64,000 nt of DNA from Asticcacaulis solisilvae (GCF_017875235.1 NZ_JAGGMI010000008.1:62001-126000), one strand, 5' to 3'; shown: positions 1 to 10,278, counted from the first letter of the stretch. Notes: generated from the sequence alone by a model not told the origin. A program made the numbers and translations.

Positions 1-639
1 CACGGTGTAATTCGACCGGGCGTAGGCAAAGCCGACCGTGTCGTTGCCGGAACCGCCGGTTAGGCTGGACTCTCCATTGGCCTTGATCAGGTCGTCGTCA
101 TTGCCGCCGTCGACGATATAGCCGAGACCGGCCGTGATAACATCGTTGCCGTCGCCGCCCCACAGGGTCGTGTTGGTGCCTGACCCGTTGATTGTATCGT
201 TGCCGGCGTCGCCATAGACCTCGCCGCCACCGGTGATGGAGTCAGCGCCGTCTCCACCGGAGACCGTGCCTTCGCCCACGATGATGTCACCGCCGGCGCC
301 GCCACTCAAGCTGCTGTGACTGAGCCCCCACACAGTATCATTGCCCGCGCCACCGGCCAGGGTACTACCGCTGGAATGACTCCAGAGCCAGTCATTGCCG
401 TTGCCGCCATCAAGATTTCCCGACAGATGAAGCCAGTCGTCGCCTTCCTCTCCAAAGGCGACATTCGGCTCCGAGTAGGTCCGGTCGGTTATGGTGTCGT
501 TGCCGTCTCCACCCCATATCGTATCCGCGCCGTCTGCGGCCGTAAGGCTGTCGTTCCCGCCCAGGCCGCTGATGCTGTCAGCGTCGTACGTATCGCCCAG
601 CGTGTCGTTGCCCGGCGTGCCGTTGATGATATTGGCCAT
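1..639 (-). CDS. RTX calcium-binding repeat protein, 5' part only (RTX-1)
   Basis: The first 213 codons of an RTX protein are present; the reading frame stays open to the left edge, so the C-terminus lies outside the window. The start is the ATG at 639-637, preceded by a GGGGGGA ribosome site. The product begins MANIINGTPGNDTL, the same short leader-less type of N-terminus as its neighbours, and continues with GGxGxDxLx nonapeptides that bind Ca2+ in folded parallel beta-rolls. The last visible residues (FAYARSNYTV) look like the start of a non-RTX module also seen in the paralogues (for example around residue 205 of the protein at 23490-26168). RTX proteins of this form are normally exported by type I secretion and fold outside the cell. 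Function beyond that cannot be read. Confidence 0.88.
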   Translation of the reverse strand, partial: MANIINGTPGNDTLGDTYDADSISGLGGNDSLTAADGADTIWGGDGNDTITDRTYSEPNVAFGEEGDDWLHLSGNLDGGNGNDWLWSHSSGSTLAGGAGNDTVWGLSHSSLSGGAGGDIIVGEGTVSGGDGADSITGGGEVYGDAGNDTINGSGTNTTLWGGDGNDVITAGLGYIVDGGNDDDLIKANGESSLTGGSGNDTVGFAYARSNYTV

Positions 640-925
640 GAGAGTCCCCCCGATGTAATCGAGGCAACCTAGCGCTGTTTTCGCTCTGCGTACACACCCT
701 CAACCGCCGGGGGAAAATAATTCTTCGGCTTCAATGGCTTTTCATCGCAGCAGGTGAACACGCTCCGTCCCGCTGCCTCTTCTTGCGCCCCCAAGAGCGA
801 CACCGCTGCTTCCACACAATGACACGAACGGGAAGGTCGGATGAGCGCAGCCGGAATATCGCAAGACGACGCGCCACAGCGCTGGACGCGGTGGTGGACG
901 GCGAGACAACCTCTCCCCAAACACC
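640..925. other. intergenic region between RTX-1 and RTX-2
   Basis: These 286 bases separate two same-strand RTX genes and must hold the RTX-1 promoter. Apart from the GGGGGGA ribosome site next to the RTX-1 start I see no convincing terminator, repeat or conserved small gene. Short frames here on both strands lack family resemblance. Confidence 0.4.
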
Positions 926-3900
926 CTAAACGAAGACCAGATCGTCCTTCGTCACCGTCGCCCCGCCATCGAACAGCGCCAGGTTCACCGCCGCGCCGAA
1001 GCCGGTGCCGTCGGCATCCCACCACAGCCGCCCGGTCGCCGGATCGAGGACGAACTGCGCCCCAGCCCCCACCGGCGCGCTCCCAACCGTAAACTGCGCC
1101 GCCGTCAAAACGTGCCCGGCCGCGAAACCATAATCCGCTCCCGTGAACACCAGCCGGTCCGTACCATGGACAAAGTCCGCCAGCGTATCCGTCCCGTTCA
1201 CCCCGGCCGCCTCGAACACGAAGTCATCGGCATGGCCGCCACCGGTCAGGCTGTCATTGCCCGCCCCGCCCTTCAGCGTGTCATTGCCATTGCCACCGGC
1301 CAGCACATTGGCATTCGCACTGCCGGTCAACACATTGGCCTGGCTGTTGCCGGTGCCGCTGACCGCGCCGCCCGTCAGGGTAAGGTTCTCGACATCGGCC
1401 CACAGCACATGATCGATCGCCGAAATGACCAGGTCGGTCCCCTCTCCGGCAACCTCAAGCGCGCGGTCCCCCGTGTGATCGATATAATAGACGTCGTTAC
1501 CCGCACCGCCCGACATCCGGTCGTTCTCGGCTCCGCCGTCCAGTACATCGTCACCCGCACCGCCCGTCAGCGTATCCCAGCGTGCCCCGCCCAGAAGCGT
1601 GTCATTGCCGTTGCCGCCATCCAGCACGTCCGAGTCGATACCGCCGTCCAGGCTGTCATTGCCATCCATGCCGAACATGGTGTCGTGGCTGACCCCGCCC
1701 GACAGGGTGTTGTTCCCGGCATTGCCGGTCATGGTGTTGTGCAGCCCGTTGCCCGTCGACGACGTATCGCCTGAGCCGGTCAGCACGACCGCCTCGACAT
1801 TGGCGCTGAGGTTCCAGCTGATGCTGGCATAGACCGTGTCCGAACCTTCGTTGATGGTGGTGCTTTCATTGACGCGATCGCCGACGTGATCGACATGGTA
1901 GACGTCGTCGCCAAGCCCGCCATACATCTGGTCGTTGTCGAGCCCGCCATCGAGCGTGTCATTGCCGTCGCCGCCATAGATCGTATCCCAGCGCGCCCCG
2001 CCCAGCAGGCTGTCGTGGCCCTCTTCGCCCCATATCTGATCCGCACCGTCGCCGCCCGAGATCGTGTCGGCCCCGCCATTGCCGACTAACAGGTCCGCCC
2101 CGCCATTACCGCTGATGCTGTCATTGCCCAACTGGCCGTAGAAGGTGTCGTTGCCGCCCAGGCCGGTCAGGCTATCGTCGTCATTGCCGCCGGACACGCC
2201 CCCATAATAGGAGTTGGTTGCATTGCCGGTGAAGTCGAGCCGCTCGAAGGTATTGAGCGACACAAAGCTTCCGCCCGCGCCGGGATTTTCGAGGTAGCCG
2301 GCCAGGAGACCGCCATAGAAGGCCGCTGTCGTCAGGGCACTGGCATCGACGATGGCGACGTCCCGGCCGTCTCCTCCCGACAGGCCGAGATAGCCCCCCG
2401 CCACGACGGTGCCGCCGATGGTGTCATTGCCGAAGCCGCCATTGATATACAACATCTCGACATTGCGGACCGTTCCGGCCGCCACCCCGCCGACCGTCGC
2501 CGTGTAGGTCACGCCGGCGACGCCGCCATTGACCAGATAAAGATCGCCCAGCCGGTCGACATAGCTGACGGCGCCTATGTCCACACCGGCCCCGCCATCG
2601 ATGGTGTCATTGCCGACGCCGGCATTGAGCGCGTCATTGCCATCGCCGCCATTCAGGATGTCGTCGCCAGACACGCCTTCGAAGAAATCGTCGCCCGACA
2701 ACCCCGTCAGGGTGTCATTGCCTGTACCGCCGAACACGGCATGAACCGCGTTGCCGGTGAAGTTCAACGCCTCGAAGCCATTCAGCTTGATGGAGTCGCG
2801 GACACCATCACGATAGTAGAAGAGCTCATTATAGCTGAAGAGGCCTCCGTAGAAGGTCACGTCCGTCAGGGTACCGGCATCGATGACCACGGTGTCAAGC
2901 CCGTCCCCGCCGCTGACAAAATCCGACAGGCCAGCCTTGATGAGATCGTCGCCATTTTCGCCGTCGAGCGTGTCCGAACCCGCCCCGCCGTCCAGGGTGT
3001 CATTGCCATCGCCGCCGTTCAGCAGGTCGTTGCCGGCGTCGCCGTCCAGCGCATCATTGCCCGCCCCGGCCAGCATGGTGTCGTCGCCATCCAGACCGCT
3101 CAGCGTGTCATTGTGCATCGACGCGCGCACGATATCCGCGCCCGATGTCCCGGTATAGGGCAGCCCGCTCCTCAGGTCGAAGATGGTGCTCCCGACCTTC
3201 AGCGTGGCGGTCTGGTAGTAATGGCCAGGGTCCGCCTCCGCCAGGTAATGGGACGATATCCAGACCTGGTCGTTTCCGGAGCCGTAAAAGATCTTGAGAT
3301 AATTCTGGTCGGGATAGCCCGGAACGACAAAGTGCTCGAAACGGATATCCGTGGCGGCGACGCCGAGAATTTCAATCACATCCGTATCGGGCGTGCTCGG
3401 GTTCGAGACCACATCCACTCCGTCACCGATATCGAAAACGAAGAGGTCATCGCCGTAAACGCCATTATACCAGTCATTTCCGGCTCCGCCATAGATGGTA
3501 TCGTTGCCGTCGCCGCCTTCGATGGTGTCGTAAATACCTCCGCCGTCGTAGATGACGTCGTTGCCCGCCCCGCCAAAGATCGTATCAAGGTCGCCGTCAC
3601 CGCCATAAATGGTGTCGGCGCCGTCGCCACCGCGCACGACATCACGCTCGCCGCTGCCGCCGTACAGCGTGTCATTCCCTGCCCCGCCGTCCAGCGTATC
3701 GTGCCCGCCCGAACCGGCATCGAGGCTGTCATTGCCGTCACCGCCCGTGAGACTGTCCGACCCGCCGAGGCCGAAAATGGTGTCATCGCCCGCGGCGCCA
3801 TTCAAGGTGTCATTGCCTTCGGTGCCGGTCAGCAGGTCGTTCGGATCAGCCAGCAGTGCGTTCAGGTCATATTCGACCCCGCCGACAACAAGCACGGACA

Positions 3901-4726
3901 CGCGATCGGCCGGGGCAACGCGAAAAAACGACGGCAGGCCGATCTGGTCGTCGCCGGGCCCATAGCGGATGATCAGGTCGTCGGTGCCCATTCCGTAAAA
4001 TGAAACATCGGCGAGGGTAAGCGGCCCAGTGATCTCGATCACGTCGCGCTCACCGGTGACGGGTGGCAGATGAACCGTATCGTTGCCGTCCCCGACGGCG
4101 AACATGAAGCGGTCGTTGCCGTAATTGCCGACAAAATAGACGTCGGTGCCGGTTCCGCCCCAGATGGTGTCGTCGCCCTGTCCACCATCGAGGAAGTCGT
4201 CGCCACCCAGCCCCTTAAGGACATCGCCGTAGACGGTGCCGAAAACAGCGTCGTACCCATTGCCGCCCGTGAAGGTCAATCCGCCAGTCAGGCTGTAGCT
4301 GACACCGCCGACGATGAGCGTCGAGACCTTGTAATAGCCGCCATTTCCGGGCGTATCGGCACGGAACTGATCGCGTATGTATACGCTCTCCCCATAGGGA
4401 CCGTAGGATATTGCCAGTCCAAAATTGCCGTCAGCGGAAAATTTGACATCGGCAATGGTCAGTTCGCCGACCAACTCGATAACATCAACGTCCGTGCTGA
4501 CCAGTGTCGGCATGATTTCGTCGACACCGCTTTCACCGACCACGAAAACAAACTTGTCATTGCCCGCACCGCCGTCGAGCCTGTCCTCGCGGGCGCCACC
4601 GATCAGCGTATCATCGCCGGCATTGCCGTAGAGGTTATCGCATTCGCCCAGGCCATAGATGATATCGTCTCCGGACGTTCCGCCCAGTTCTTCCGCGCCC
4701 TCAGTTCCAATGAACGTATCCGCCAC
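926..4726 (-). CDS. large RTX protein with three HCBP-related modules (RTX-2)
   Basis: A 1266-aa acidic Gly/Asp-rich protein with no signal peptide, expected to be a type I secretion substrate that binds Ca2+ and folds outside the cell. The start is GTG (4726) after GGGGGA. Blocks of GGxGxDxLx repeats alternate with other modules. Three ~85-90-aa units (about residues 57-146, 204-288 and 420-525) with the pattern DVIELxG-LTxADVxF-LxIxYG-VSxLxVGGVxYDL resemble the haemolysin-type calcium-binding-related domain (PF06594). Two FYGG/FExLxFTGNA units follow in the middle. Near the C-terminus are two copies of the YxVDHxGDRV-SISWNL-type module shared with the paralogues. The last ~110 residues (ADDFVF, DTLADFVHGTDRLVF, LWWDADGTG) match the C-terminal block of RTX-3 and RTX-4 and are the likely secretion signal region. 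The role could be adhesion, surface matrix or enzyme carrier; no catalytic motif is visible. Confidence 0.9.
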   Translation of the reverse strand: MADTFIGTEGAEELGGTSGDDIIYGLGECDNLYGNAGDDTLIGGAREDRLDGGAGNDKFVFVVGESGVDEIMPTLVSTDVDVIELVGELTIADVKFSADGNFGLAISYGPYGESVYIRDQFRADTPGNGGYYKVSTLIVGGVSYSLTGGLTFTGGNGYDAVFGTVYGDVLKGLGGDDFLDGGQGDDTIWGGTGTDVYFVGNYGNDRFMFAVGDGNDTVHLPPVTGERDVIEITGPLTLADVSFYGMGTDDLIIRYGPGDDQIGLPSFFRVAPADRVSVLVVGGVEYDLNALLADPNDLLTGTEGNDTLNGAAGDDTIFGLGGSDSLTGGDGNDSLDAGSGGHDTLDGGAGNDTLYGGSGERDVVRGGDGADTIYGGDGDLDTIFGGAGNDVIYDGGGIYDTIEGGDGNDTIYGGAGNDWYNGVYGDDLFVFDIGDGVDVVSNPSTPDTDVIEILGVAATDIRFEHFVVPGYPDQNYLKIFYGSGNDQVWISSHYLAEADPGHYYQTATLKVGSTIFDLRSGLPYTGTSGADIVRASMHNDTLSGLDGDDTMLAGAGNDALDGDAGNDLLNGGDGNDTLDGGAGSDTLDGENGDDLIKAGLSDFVSGGDGLDTVVIDAGTLTDVTFYGGLFSYNELFYYRDGVRDSIKLNGFEALNFTGNAVHAVFGGTGNDTLTGLSGDDFFEGVSGDDILNGGDGNDALNAGVGNDTIDGGAGVDIGAVSYVDRLGDLYLVNGGVAGVTYTATVGGVAAGTVRNVEMLYINGGFGNDTIGGTVVAGGYLGLSGGDGRDVAIVDASALTTAAFYGGLLAGYLENPGAGGSFVSLNTFERLDFTGNATNSYYGGVSGGNDDDSLTGLGGNDTFYGQLGNDSISGNGGADLLVGNGGADTISGGDGADQIWGEEGHDSLLGGARWDTIYGGDGNDTLDGGLDNDQMYGGLGDDVYHVDHVGDRVNESTTINEGSDTVYASISWNLSANVEAVVLTGSGDTSSTGNGLHNTMTGNAGNNTLSGGVSHDTMFGMDGNDSLDGGIDSDVLDGGNGNDTLLGGARWDTLTGGAGDDVLDGGAENDRMSGGAGNDVYYIDHTGDRALEVAGEGTDLVISAIDHVLWADVENLTLTGGAVSGTGNSQANVLTGSANANVLAGGNGNDTLKGGAGNDSLTGGGHADDFVFEAAGVNGTDTLADFVHGTDRLVFTGADYGFAAGHVLTAAQFTVGSAPVGAGAQFVLDPATGRLWWDADGTGFGAAVNLALFDGGATVTKDDLVFV

Positions 4727-4879
4727 AGCAATCCCCCATTGAATTATTTTCCAAGACTACCATAACGTTGTTTTTGCGGCTCCGCATCCCCAAACCGGAG
4801 AAAACGCAGCCCGAAAATACAATCACCAGGATATGTGGCAATTATGCCTGACGGACGCTCCCGCAGGTGCCCCCCTATA

Positions 4880-4936
4880 CCTCCCCAGCTTGCTGGGGAG
4901 GGGGACCGCACGCGTGAGACATTGCATAAAGCAATG
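4880..4936. repeat. intergenic palindrome pair (composite hairpin element D)
   Basis: Two hairpins lie between RTX-2 and RTX-3: CCTCCCCAGC-TT-GCTGGGGAGG at 4880-4901 (10-bp perfect arms) and CATTGC-ATAAA-GCAATG at 4920-4936. The GC-rich arm plus CATxGC...GCxATG composition recurs in other intergenic elements of this window (52361, 57262, 59503). It sits downstream of the RTX-3 stop and may act as its 3' hairpin, although no T-run follows. Confidence 0.6.
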
Positions 4937-5009
4937 ACGAGCGAGATGTGGTGGTGGGGACCTTTGTCCAGCCCCCCGCGAGGGAAGCCCCACCCACTGC
5001 TTCCCTCAC

Positions 5010-8000
5010 CTATACGAAGACCAGGTCGTCCTTCGTCACTGTGGCGCCGCCCGAGATCAGGGCCAGCTCGAACGCCGCCCCCGCGCCCGCACCGTCGGCA
5101 TCCCACCACAGCTTGCCTGCCACGGCGTCCCAGACGAACTGAGCCCCCGCACCTAAGGCCGCCGAACCCGCGGTAAACTCCGCGTTCGTGAGCACATGCC
5201 CCGAAGCAAAGCCGTAATCCGCGCCCGTGAACACCAGCCTGTCCAGGCCATGGACGAAGTCGACCACATGGTCATGGCCATTGCCGGAAACACTTGCAAA
5301 GACGAAGTCATCCGCGCCGGCGCCGCCGCCGATCACGTCATTACCACTGCCGCCTACCATCGTGTCGATGCCGTTGCCGCCCGACAAACGGTCATGCCCG
5401 TCGTCGCCGCGTATCCAGTCATTGCCGTCCCAGCCGTAAAGGCTGTCATTACCGCCCATGCCAGCCAGGATGTTGTTGCCGGCGTTGGCGTTGATGACAT
5501 TTACCAGACCGTTGCCGGCGCCGTGGATGTTCTCCGTCCCCAGCAAGTACAGGTTCTCGACATTGGCGTCGAGCACATGGTTGAGGAACGCGGCCCTGAC
5601 CGTGTCGATACCCTCACCGACCGCTTCATAGACGCGGTCGCCTTCATGATCGACATAGTAGCTGTCGTTGCCCGCCCCGCCGGACATCTGGTCATTGTCG
5701 ATGCCGCCGTCGATCGTGTCGTCGCCGTCGCCGCCCATAAGCGTATCCCAGCGCTCGCCGCCGTTCAGGCTGTCATTGCCCATGCCGCCCAGGATCGAGT
5801 CACCGCCCGTCCCGCCGGACAGGCTGTCGTCGCCCGCCTCGCCTTCGAGGGTATCGGACCCTTCACCGCCGTTCAGCGTATCCTGGCCCTCGCCACCGTC
5901 CAGGAAGTCATGGCCGCCGCCGGCCAGCACGCGATCGTTGCCGCCTTCGCCCATCAGGACGTTATTGCCGCCCGAACCCACCAGTGTATCATCGCCCGTC
6001 GTGCCGACGGCGCTTTCGATACCGAACAGCTTGTCGTCCGACAGGACCCCGCCGGTCGTGCGGTCGTGATGGATGCCCCACCCCCGCGTCAGGTCGACCC
6101 ACACCTTGTAGCTGTCGCCGAGATAGTAGGCCGTGTCGAGACCCGTGCCGCCCTTCAGCACGTTATTGCCGTCTCCGCCCGACAGCAGGTCGTTGCCCTC
6201 CCAGCCTTCCAGGCTGTCATTGCCCTCGAAGCCATGCAGGCTGTCCCAACCCGTAGCGCCATTAAGCGTGTCACTACCGGCGCGGCCATATTGCGTGTCG
6301 TCGCCGACGCCGCCCGCTATAAAGTCGTCGCCCGCCCCGCCATCATAGAGGTTTCCAGCGCTGGACCCGGCGACCAGGGTGTCGCTGCCCTCGCCGCCTT
6401 CGAGCGTGCCGATGCCGACGACGCTGTCATTGCCGTCGCCGCCGCCGATCCAGCCCGTGCCCCAAACCGTATCGTCACCGATACCGCCATCCAGCGTGCC
6501 ACGCCCGGCGATCGTATCATTGCCGCCTTCGCCGTACAGGTGGTCGCTGACGCCCGAACCAAGGATATTGTCGTCGCCTTCTCCGCCCCAGGCATCCAGG
6601 TCGACAATGGCATACTCCGCCGTGATGACGTCATTGCCGTCGCCGCCGTAGACTTCCGGACGCACGCCTGGACTGGCGCTATAGAGGGTGATCACGTCAT
6701 TGTCCGCCCCGCCATCGATGACCTTGCCAAGGCCGTAGATCTTGTCATGGCCGGCGCCGCCATAGACGTAGGAATTCGTGCCGTGGGAGAAGATCCGGTC
6801 GTTGCCATTGCCGCCCGTGAGCGTGTCCGCCTCTGCGTTTTCACTGCCTGCGGGCTGATCGCCCGACAGGGTGTCGTTGCCGTCGCCGCCGTCGATCGAG
6901 TCGTCACCCGTGAAGCCCGCAAGCGTGTCATTACCGTCGCCGCCGAAGACCGTGTCGTTGTCGTCCTGGCCGTCGATCAGGTCATTGCCGCCCTCGCCAT
7001 AGATCTGGTCGGCGCCGAAGCCGCCCCAGATCGTGTCGATGTCGCCGGCGCCATGCAGCGTGTCGTTGCCGCCCAGGCCTTCGATCGAGTCGCGGTAATC
7101 CGTGCCGGTCAGGCTGTCAGCGTCACCGGTGCCCGTGAAGAGCGCGCCCGCTTCCAGGTCGGCCAGGGCCACGTCCTGATCGGCAAAGCGGACGGTTTCG
7201 ACGTTCGAGACGATGAGGTCCTGCCAATTGAATGACGTGCCGCCATAGATCCGTGTCTGTCCGCCGCCCAGGTCCACGGCGAAATAGTTCGCGCGCGGCT
7301 CCAGCAGGACCACGATGTCCTGGCCGTCACCGCCGTCGATCGTATTGTCGCCCCGGCCCGACAGGGTGTCGTCGCCGTCGCCGCCGTTGAGCTGCGAAGC
7401 GGCCACGCCGAACAGCGTGTCGTTGCCGATGCCGCCTTCCAGCGTGGAATGGTCGCCGACCAGGCTGTCATTGCCCTCACCGCCTTCAAGCGTGGCGGAC
7501 CAGCCGAGCGTGGCAATCGTGTCATCGCCGTCGCCGCCCACGATACCGCGGTCGCCGATCGTGCCGTAGATCCAGTCGTTGCCGGCACCGCCATCCAGTG
7601 TGGACGTGGCGGCCACACCCGGTGCACTGGCGTCGATGGTGTCGTTGCCGTCACCGCCCCGGGCATCGAAACCGCCTGTGCCGATCAAAGTCAGACGGTC
7701 GTCGCCGTCGCCGCCGGCAAGCGTGCCCTGGCCGATGAGGGTGTCGTCGCCAATACCGCCGTCCAGCAGGTTCGCTCCCAGTTCGTCCTCGATGAAGTCG
7801 TTCCCGGCCAGCCCTTCCAGCGTGTCGCCCGCGCCGAAACCGCGCATCCAGTCGCCGAGCGTCGTCCCCGTCAGCGATTCCGCGCCGTCCGTACCCGAAA
7901 TGGCGTCGCCCAGGCCGTCATGGCTCAGCGCGATATCGACGCCATTGACGCGCAGGATTTCGACGCCCGAAAGGATCGTCGGCCTGGCCCCGCCCGAAAC

Positions 8001-10151
8001 CGCGAAGCCGCCACCCAGATTGTAGACGCCGGGATTGGTGATGGGAATGCTGACCGTGACCAGGTCGTTGCCCAGGCCGCCATCGATCGTCGACCCGTTG
8101 AGCATGGTGATCACCACGTCGTTGTCGTCGCCGCCGTTGATCACCGTCAGACCGCCGTCATTGATGGTATCGTCACCGGCCCCGCCGTGCGCCTGGCCGC
8201 CGTTGCCTATCGTCAGAAGGTCATTGCCCGCCCCGCCGCTGAGCGTCGACAGCGCTCCCGTCGCCTCGATCGTGTCAGCGCCGTCACCGCCCTCTATGAC
8301 CGCCACCCCGCCTGTCAGGCTGTCGTCGCCGTCGCCGCCCAGCATGGTGTTGACGAAGCCGGAATTGCCGACCGCCCTGATCGAGTCATTGCCCTCGCCG
8401 CCGTCGGCCCAGACCTTTACGTCCCAGGAAGCCTGCACATAGTCGTCGCCAAGACCGCCGATCAGGGTCGAGGTCGCCGAACCGGCCGCCTTGCGCGCAT
8501 AGATTTGGTCATTGCCATCGCCGCCGTCGAGATATCCGGCGCCTTCCAACAGGTCATTGTCCGCGCCGCCCTCGATGAACGACGCCCCATCGCCGCCTTC
8601 CAGATAGTCGTTGCCGGCCCCGCCGAGCAGGCTGTCCTCGCCGATATAGCCGTCGAGCCAGTCATTGCCGTCCCCGCCGACCAGGGTGTCATTGCCCTCG
8701 ACGCCATAGAGCGTGTCATTGCCGCCCTCGCCGTCGAGATAGTCGTTGGCCTCGGTGCCGACCATCAGGTTGTCGCCCATCGCCGTATCGACCCACGGAT
8801 CGTAGCCGGACATATTCTCCGAGGTGACCGTCTCGGCCACGGTATCGACCAGCACCGCCAGGGTCGTCCAGCCCATGGCCGAACCGATACTGCCGTCCAG
8901 GTCCGTCTGCAGCCAGGTATCGTCGCCGTTCTGGGCCAGCCGGAGATGACCGGTCGCGAACGGATTGCCGCCAGCAAAATTGCTGAACAGGTTAAGAAGG
9001 TTGCTGAAATAGAAGCCGTCGCCACCCGTGCCGGCGGCGAAGTCGGTGATCACCAGGTCCGCGCCCGGCGCCGATATCAGGTAGTAGTCCGAGCCGGCGT
9101 CGCCGGTGAGGATATGGGTGCTGTGGCTGGCGGTAATCGCGAAGATGTCGTCGCCCGCGCCGCCGTCATAGAGGCTGGTCCCCTGGCCCGCGACATCGAT
9201 CCAGTCGTTGCCGTCGCCGCCATAGAGCCCGTTTTCGCCATACGGGTCACGGAGAAAGTCGTTGCCCTCCCCGCCGTCGAGCAGGTCGTTGCCCAGGAAG
9301 CCGCTCAGGGTGTCGTTGCCGCCCTGGCCGAACAGGCTGTCATTACCGCCATCGCCGCTCAGGTCATTGCCGCCATCGTGGCCGGTGATCGTATCGTCGC
9401 CGAATGTGCCGGTCGCATTCGGCGCCTCCGCGGTGGCGTTCAGCGTCTCGCCCGCCACGGCCGAACCGTCGAAGGTGATGCCGCGGAAGTTCCACGCCGT
9501 CAGGTTTTCCACATTGATGTTTTCGAGCGTCAGCACCCATTCGAAACCGTGCGCGCCGCCGGCCGCGCCGTCCAGGTCGACCTCGACCACGCCGGCGTCA
9601 CCGTTCTGCGTCACCCGGACATGGCCGCTCAGGAACGGATTGCCGCCGTAGTTGCTGATATCCAGCAACACGTCGGAAAGATCGACGACATCCCCGCCAT
9701 TGCCGGCGACGAAATCCTCCACGAACGCACCGATCGCGCCGTCGGGCGGCGTTGCGACAAGGAAGGTGTCGGAGCCGGCTCCGCCACGCAGCGTGCCGGT
9801 GGCGCCCAGGAGGTTATAGGCCTGGATAAGATCGTTGCCGTCGCCACCATCGATCACATGACCCGCACCGCCGATATTATAGTTGAAGGCCCTCAGGTCG
9901 TCATTGCCCGCGCCGCCCAGCAGGGTCTGGCTGCCGCCCACGGCCTGGACCCAGTCGTCACCCGCCCCGCCATCGATGATATTCTTCCCGAGCCACTCAT
10001 AGATTATGTCGTTGCCGTCACCGCCCTCTATGCTGTCGTCGCCGTCGACGCCGGTAAGGGTGTCGTTGCCGCCCAACCCAAGGATCGTGTCGTCCTCACC
10101 CATCTGATAAATGCTGTCGCCGTCTTCGGTACCCGTGATGACAATACCCAT
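5010..10151 (-). CDS. giant RTX protein with internal secretion-target-like modules (RTX-3)
   Basis: A 1713-aa RTX protein, ATG start at 10151 after AGGGGGAG. The N-terminus MGIVITGTEDGD has no signal peptide. Dozens of GGxGxDxLx repeats are interrupted by two ~100-aa modules at about residues 128-230 and 353-452. These read VEDFVAGNGGDVVDLSDVLL and ITDFAAGTGGD...LLNLFS, then GGNPFxxGHxRLxQNGD and an xDLDG strand. That layout resembles the type I secretion C-terminal target domain of the VCA0849 type, yet here it lies near the N-terminus. A further unit ends ETVRFADQDVALADL before a fresh GTGDADSLTG block. The C-terminal ~190 residues hold one YYVDHEGDRV module, a DRLSGGNGIDT repeat block and the conserved DHVVDFVHGLDRLVF...LWWDADG end. 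Exported Ca2+-dependent surface or extracellular protein; specific function unknown. Confidence 0.9.
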   Translation of the reverse strand: MGIVITGTEDGDSIYQMGEDDTILGLGGNDTLTGVDGDDSIEGGDGNDIIYEWLGKNIIDGGAGDDWVQAVGGSQTLLGGAGNDDLRAFNYNIGGAGHVIDGGDGNDLIQAYNLLGATGTLRGGAGSDTFLVATPPDGAIGAFVEDFVAGNGGDVVDLSDVLLDISNYGGNPFLSGHVRVTQNGDAGVVEVDLDGAAGGAHGFEWVLTLENINVENLTAWNFRGITFDGSAVAGETLNATAEAPNATGTFGDDTITGHDGGNDLSGDGGNDSLFGQGGNDTLSGFLGNDLLDGGEGNDFLRDPYGENGLYGGDGNDWIDVAGQGTSLYDGGAGDDIFAITASHSTHILTGDAGSDYYLISAPGADLVITDFAAGTGGDGFYFSNLLNLFSNFAGGNPFATGHLRLAQNGDDTWLQTDLDGSIGSAMGWTTLAVLVDTVAETVTSENMSGYDPWVDTAMGDNLMVGTEANDYLDGEGGNDTLYGVEGNDTLVGGDGNDWLDGYIGEDSLLGGAGNDYLEGGDGASFIEGGADNDLLEGAGYLDGGDGNDQIYARKAAGSATSTLIGGLGDDYVQASWDVKVWADGGEGNDSIRAVGNSGFVNTMLGGDGDDSLTGGVAVIEGGDGADTIEATGALSTLSGGAGNDLLTIGNGGQAHGGAGDDTINDGGLTVINGGDDNDVVITMLNGSTIDGGLGNDLVTVSIPITNPGVYNLGGGFAVSGGARPTILSGVEILRVNGVDIALSHDGLGDAISGTDGAESLTGTTLGDWMRGFGAGDTLEGLAGNDFIEDELGANLLDGGIGDDTLIGQGTLAGGDGDDRLTLIGTGGFDARGGDGNDTIDASAPGVAATSTLDGGAGNDWIYGTIGDRGIVGGDGDDTIATLGWSATLEGGEGNDSLVGDHSTLEGGIGNDTLFGVAASQLNGGDGDDTLSGRGDNTIDGGDGQDIVVLLEPRANYFAVDLGGGQTRIYGGTSFNWQDLIVSNVETVRFADQDVALADLEAGALFTGTGDADSLTGTDYRDSIEGLGGNDTLHGAGDIDTIWGGFGADQIYGEGGNDLIDGQDDNDTVFGGDGNDTLAGFTGDDSIDGGDGNDTLSGDQPAGSENAEADTLTGGNGNDRIFSHGTNSYVYGGAGHDKIYGLGKVIDGGADNDVITLYSASPGVRPEVYGGDGNDVITAEYAIVDLDAWGGEGDDNILGSGVSDHLYGEGGNDTIAGRGTLDGGIGDDTVWGTGWIGGGDGNDSVVGIGTLEGGEGSDTLVAGSSAGNLYDGGAGDDFIAGGVGDDTQYGRAGSDTLNGATGWDSLHGFEGNDSLEGWEGNDLLSGGDGNNVLKGGTGLDTAYYLGDSYKVWVDLTRGWGIHHDRTTGGVLSDDKLFGIESAVGTTGDDTLVGSGGNNVLMGEGGNDRVLAGGGHDFLDGGEGQDTLNGGEGSDTLEGEAGDDSLSGGTGGDSILGGMGNDSLNGGERWDTLMGGDGDDTIDGGIDNDQMSGGAGNDSYYVDHEGDRVYEAVGEGIDTVRAAFLNHVLDANVENLYLLGTENIHGAGNGLVNVINANAGNNILAGMGGNDSLYGWDGNDWIRGDDGHDRLSGGNGIDTMVGGSGNDVIGGGAGADDFVFASVSGNGHDHVVDFVHGLDRLVFTGADYGFASGHVLTNAEFTAGSAALGAGAQFVWDAVAGKLWWDADGAGAGAAFELALISGGATVTKDDLVFV

Positions 10152-10181
10152 GAGGAATCTCCCCCTTGAAAAAGCGGTGAA

Positions 10182-10194
10182 TCGAAAAAATAGG
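10182..10194 (-). promoter_or_regulatory. 13-base leader motif shared with the RTX paralogue at 26168
   Basis: The 13 bases TCGAAAAAATAGG (plus-strand reading) lie 30 bases upstream of the RTX-3 start. The identical 13-mer occurs at 26182-26194, upstream of the other RTX paralogue. In the transcript it reads CCTATTTTTTCGA. It may be a conserved piece of 5' untranslated leader or a regulatory site, or simply residual homology from gene duplication. Confidence 0.35.
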
Positions 10195-10278
10195 AATGCA
10201 CGGAGTTACAATAGGCGCAGACTAGTCTTCTCGCGTGACAGGTGCAATCGCGCGGGATGCAATGCCGGTAATGTGATC

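Noticed and set aside
7449-10169. A long open frame of about 900 codons on the plus strand across RTX-3, and similar ones at 2741-4003, 5196-7235 and 13787-15790
   Set aside because: They are antisense to RTX arrays. The periodic 27-base repeat keeps the opposite frames free of stops, and their low-complexity VVAVAAIDRV-type products are by-products of the repeat.
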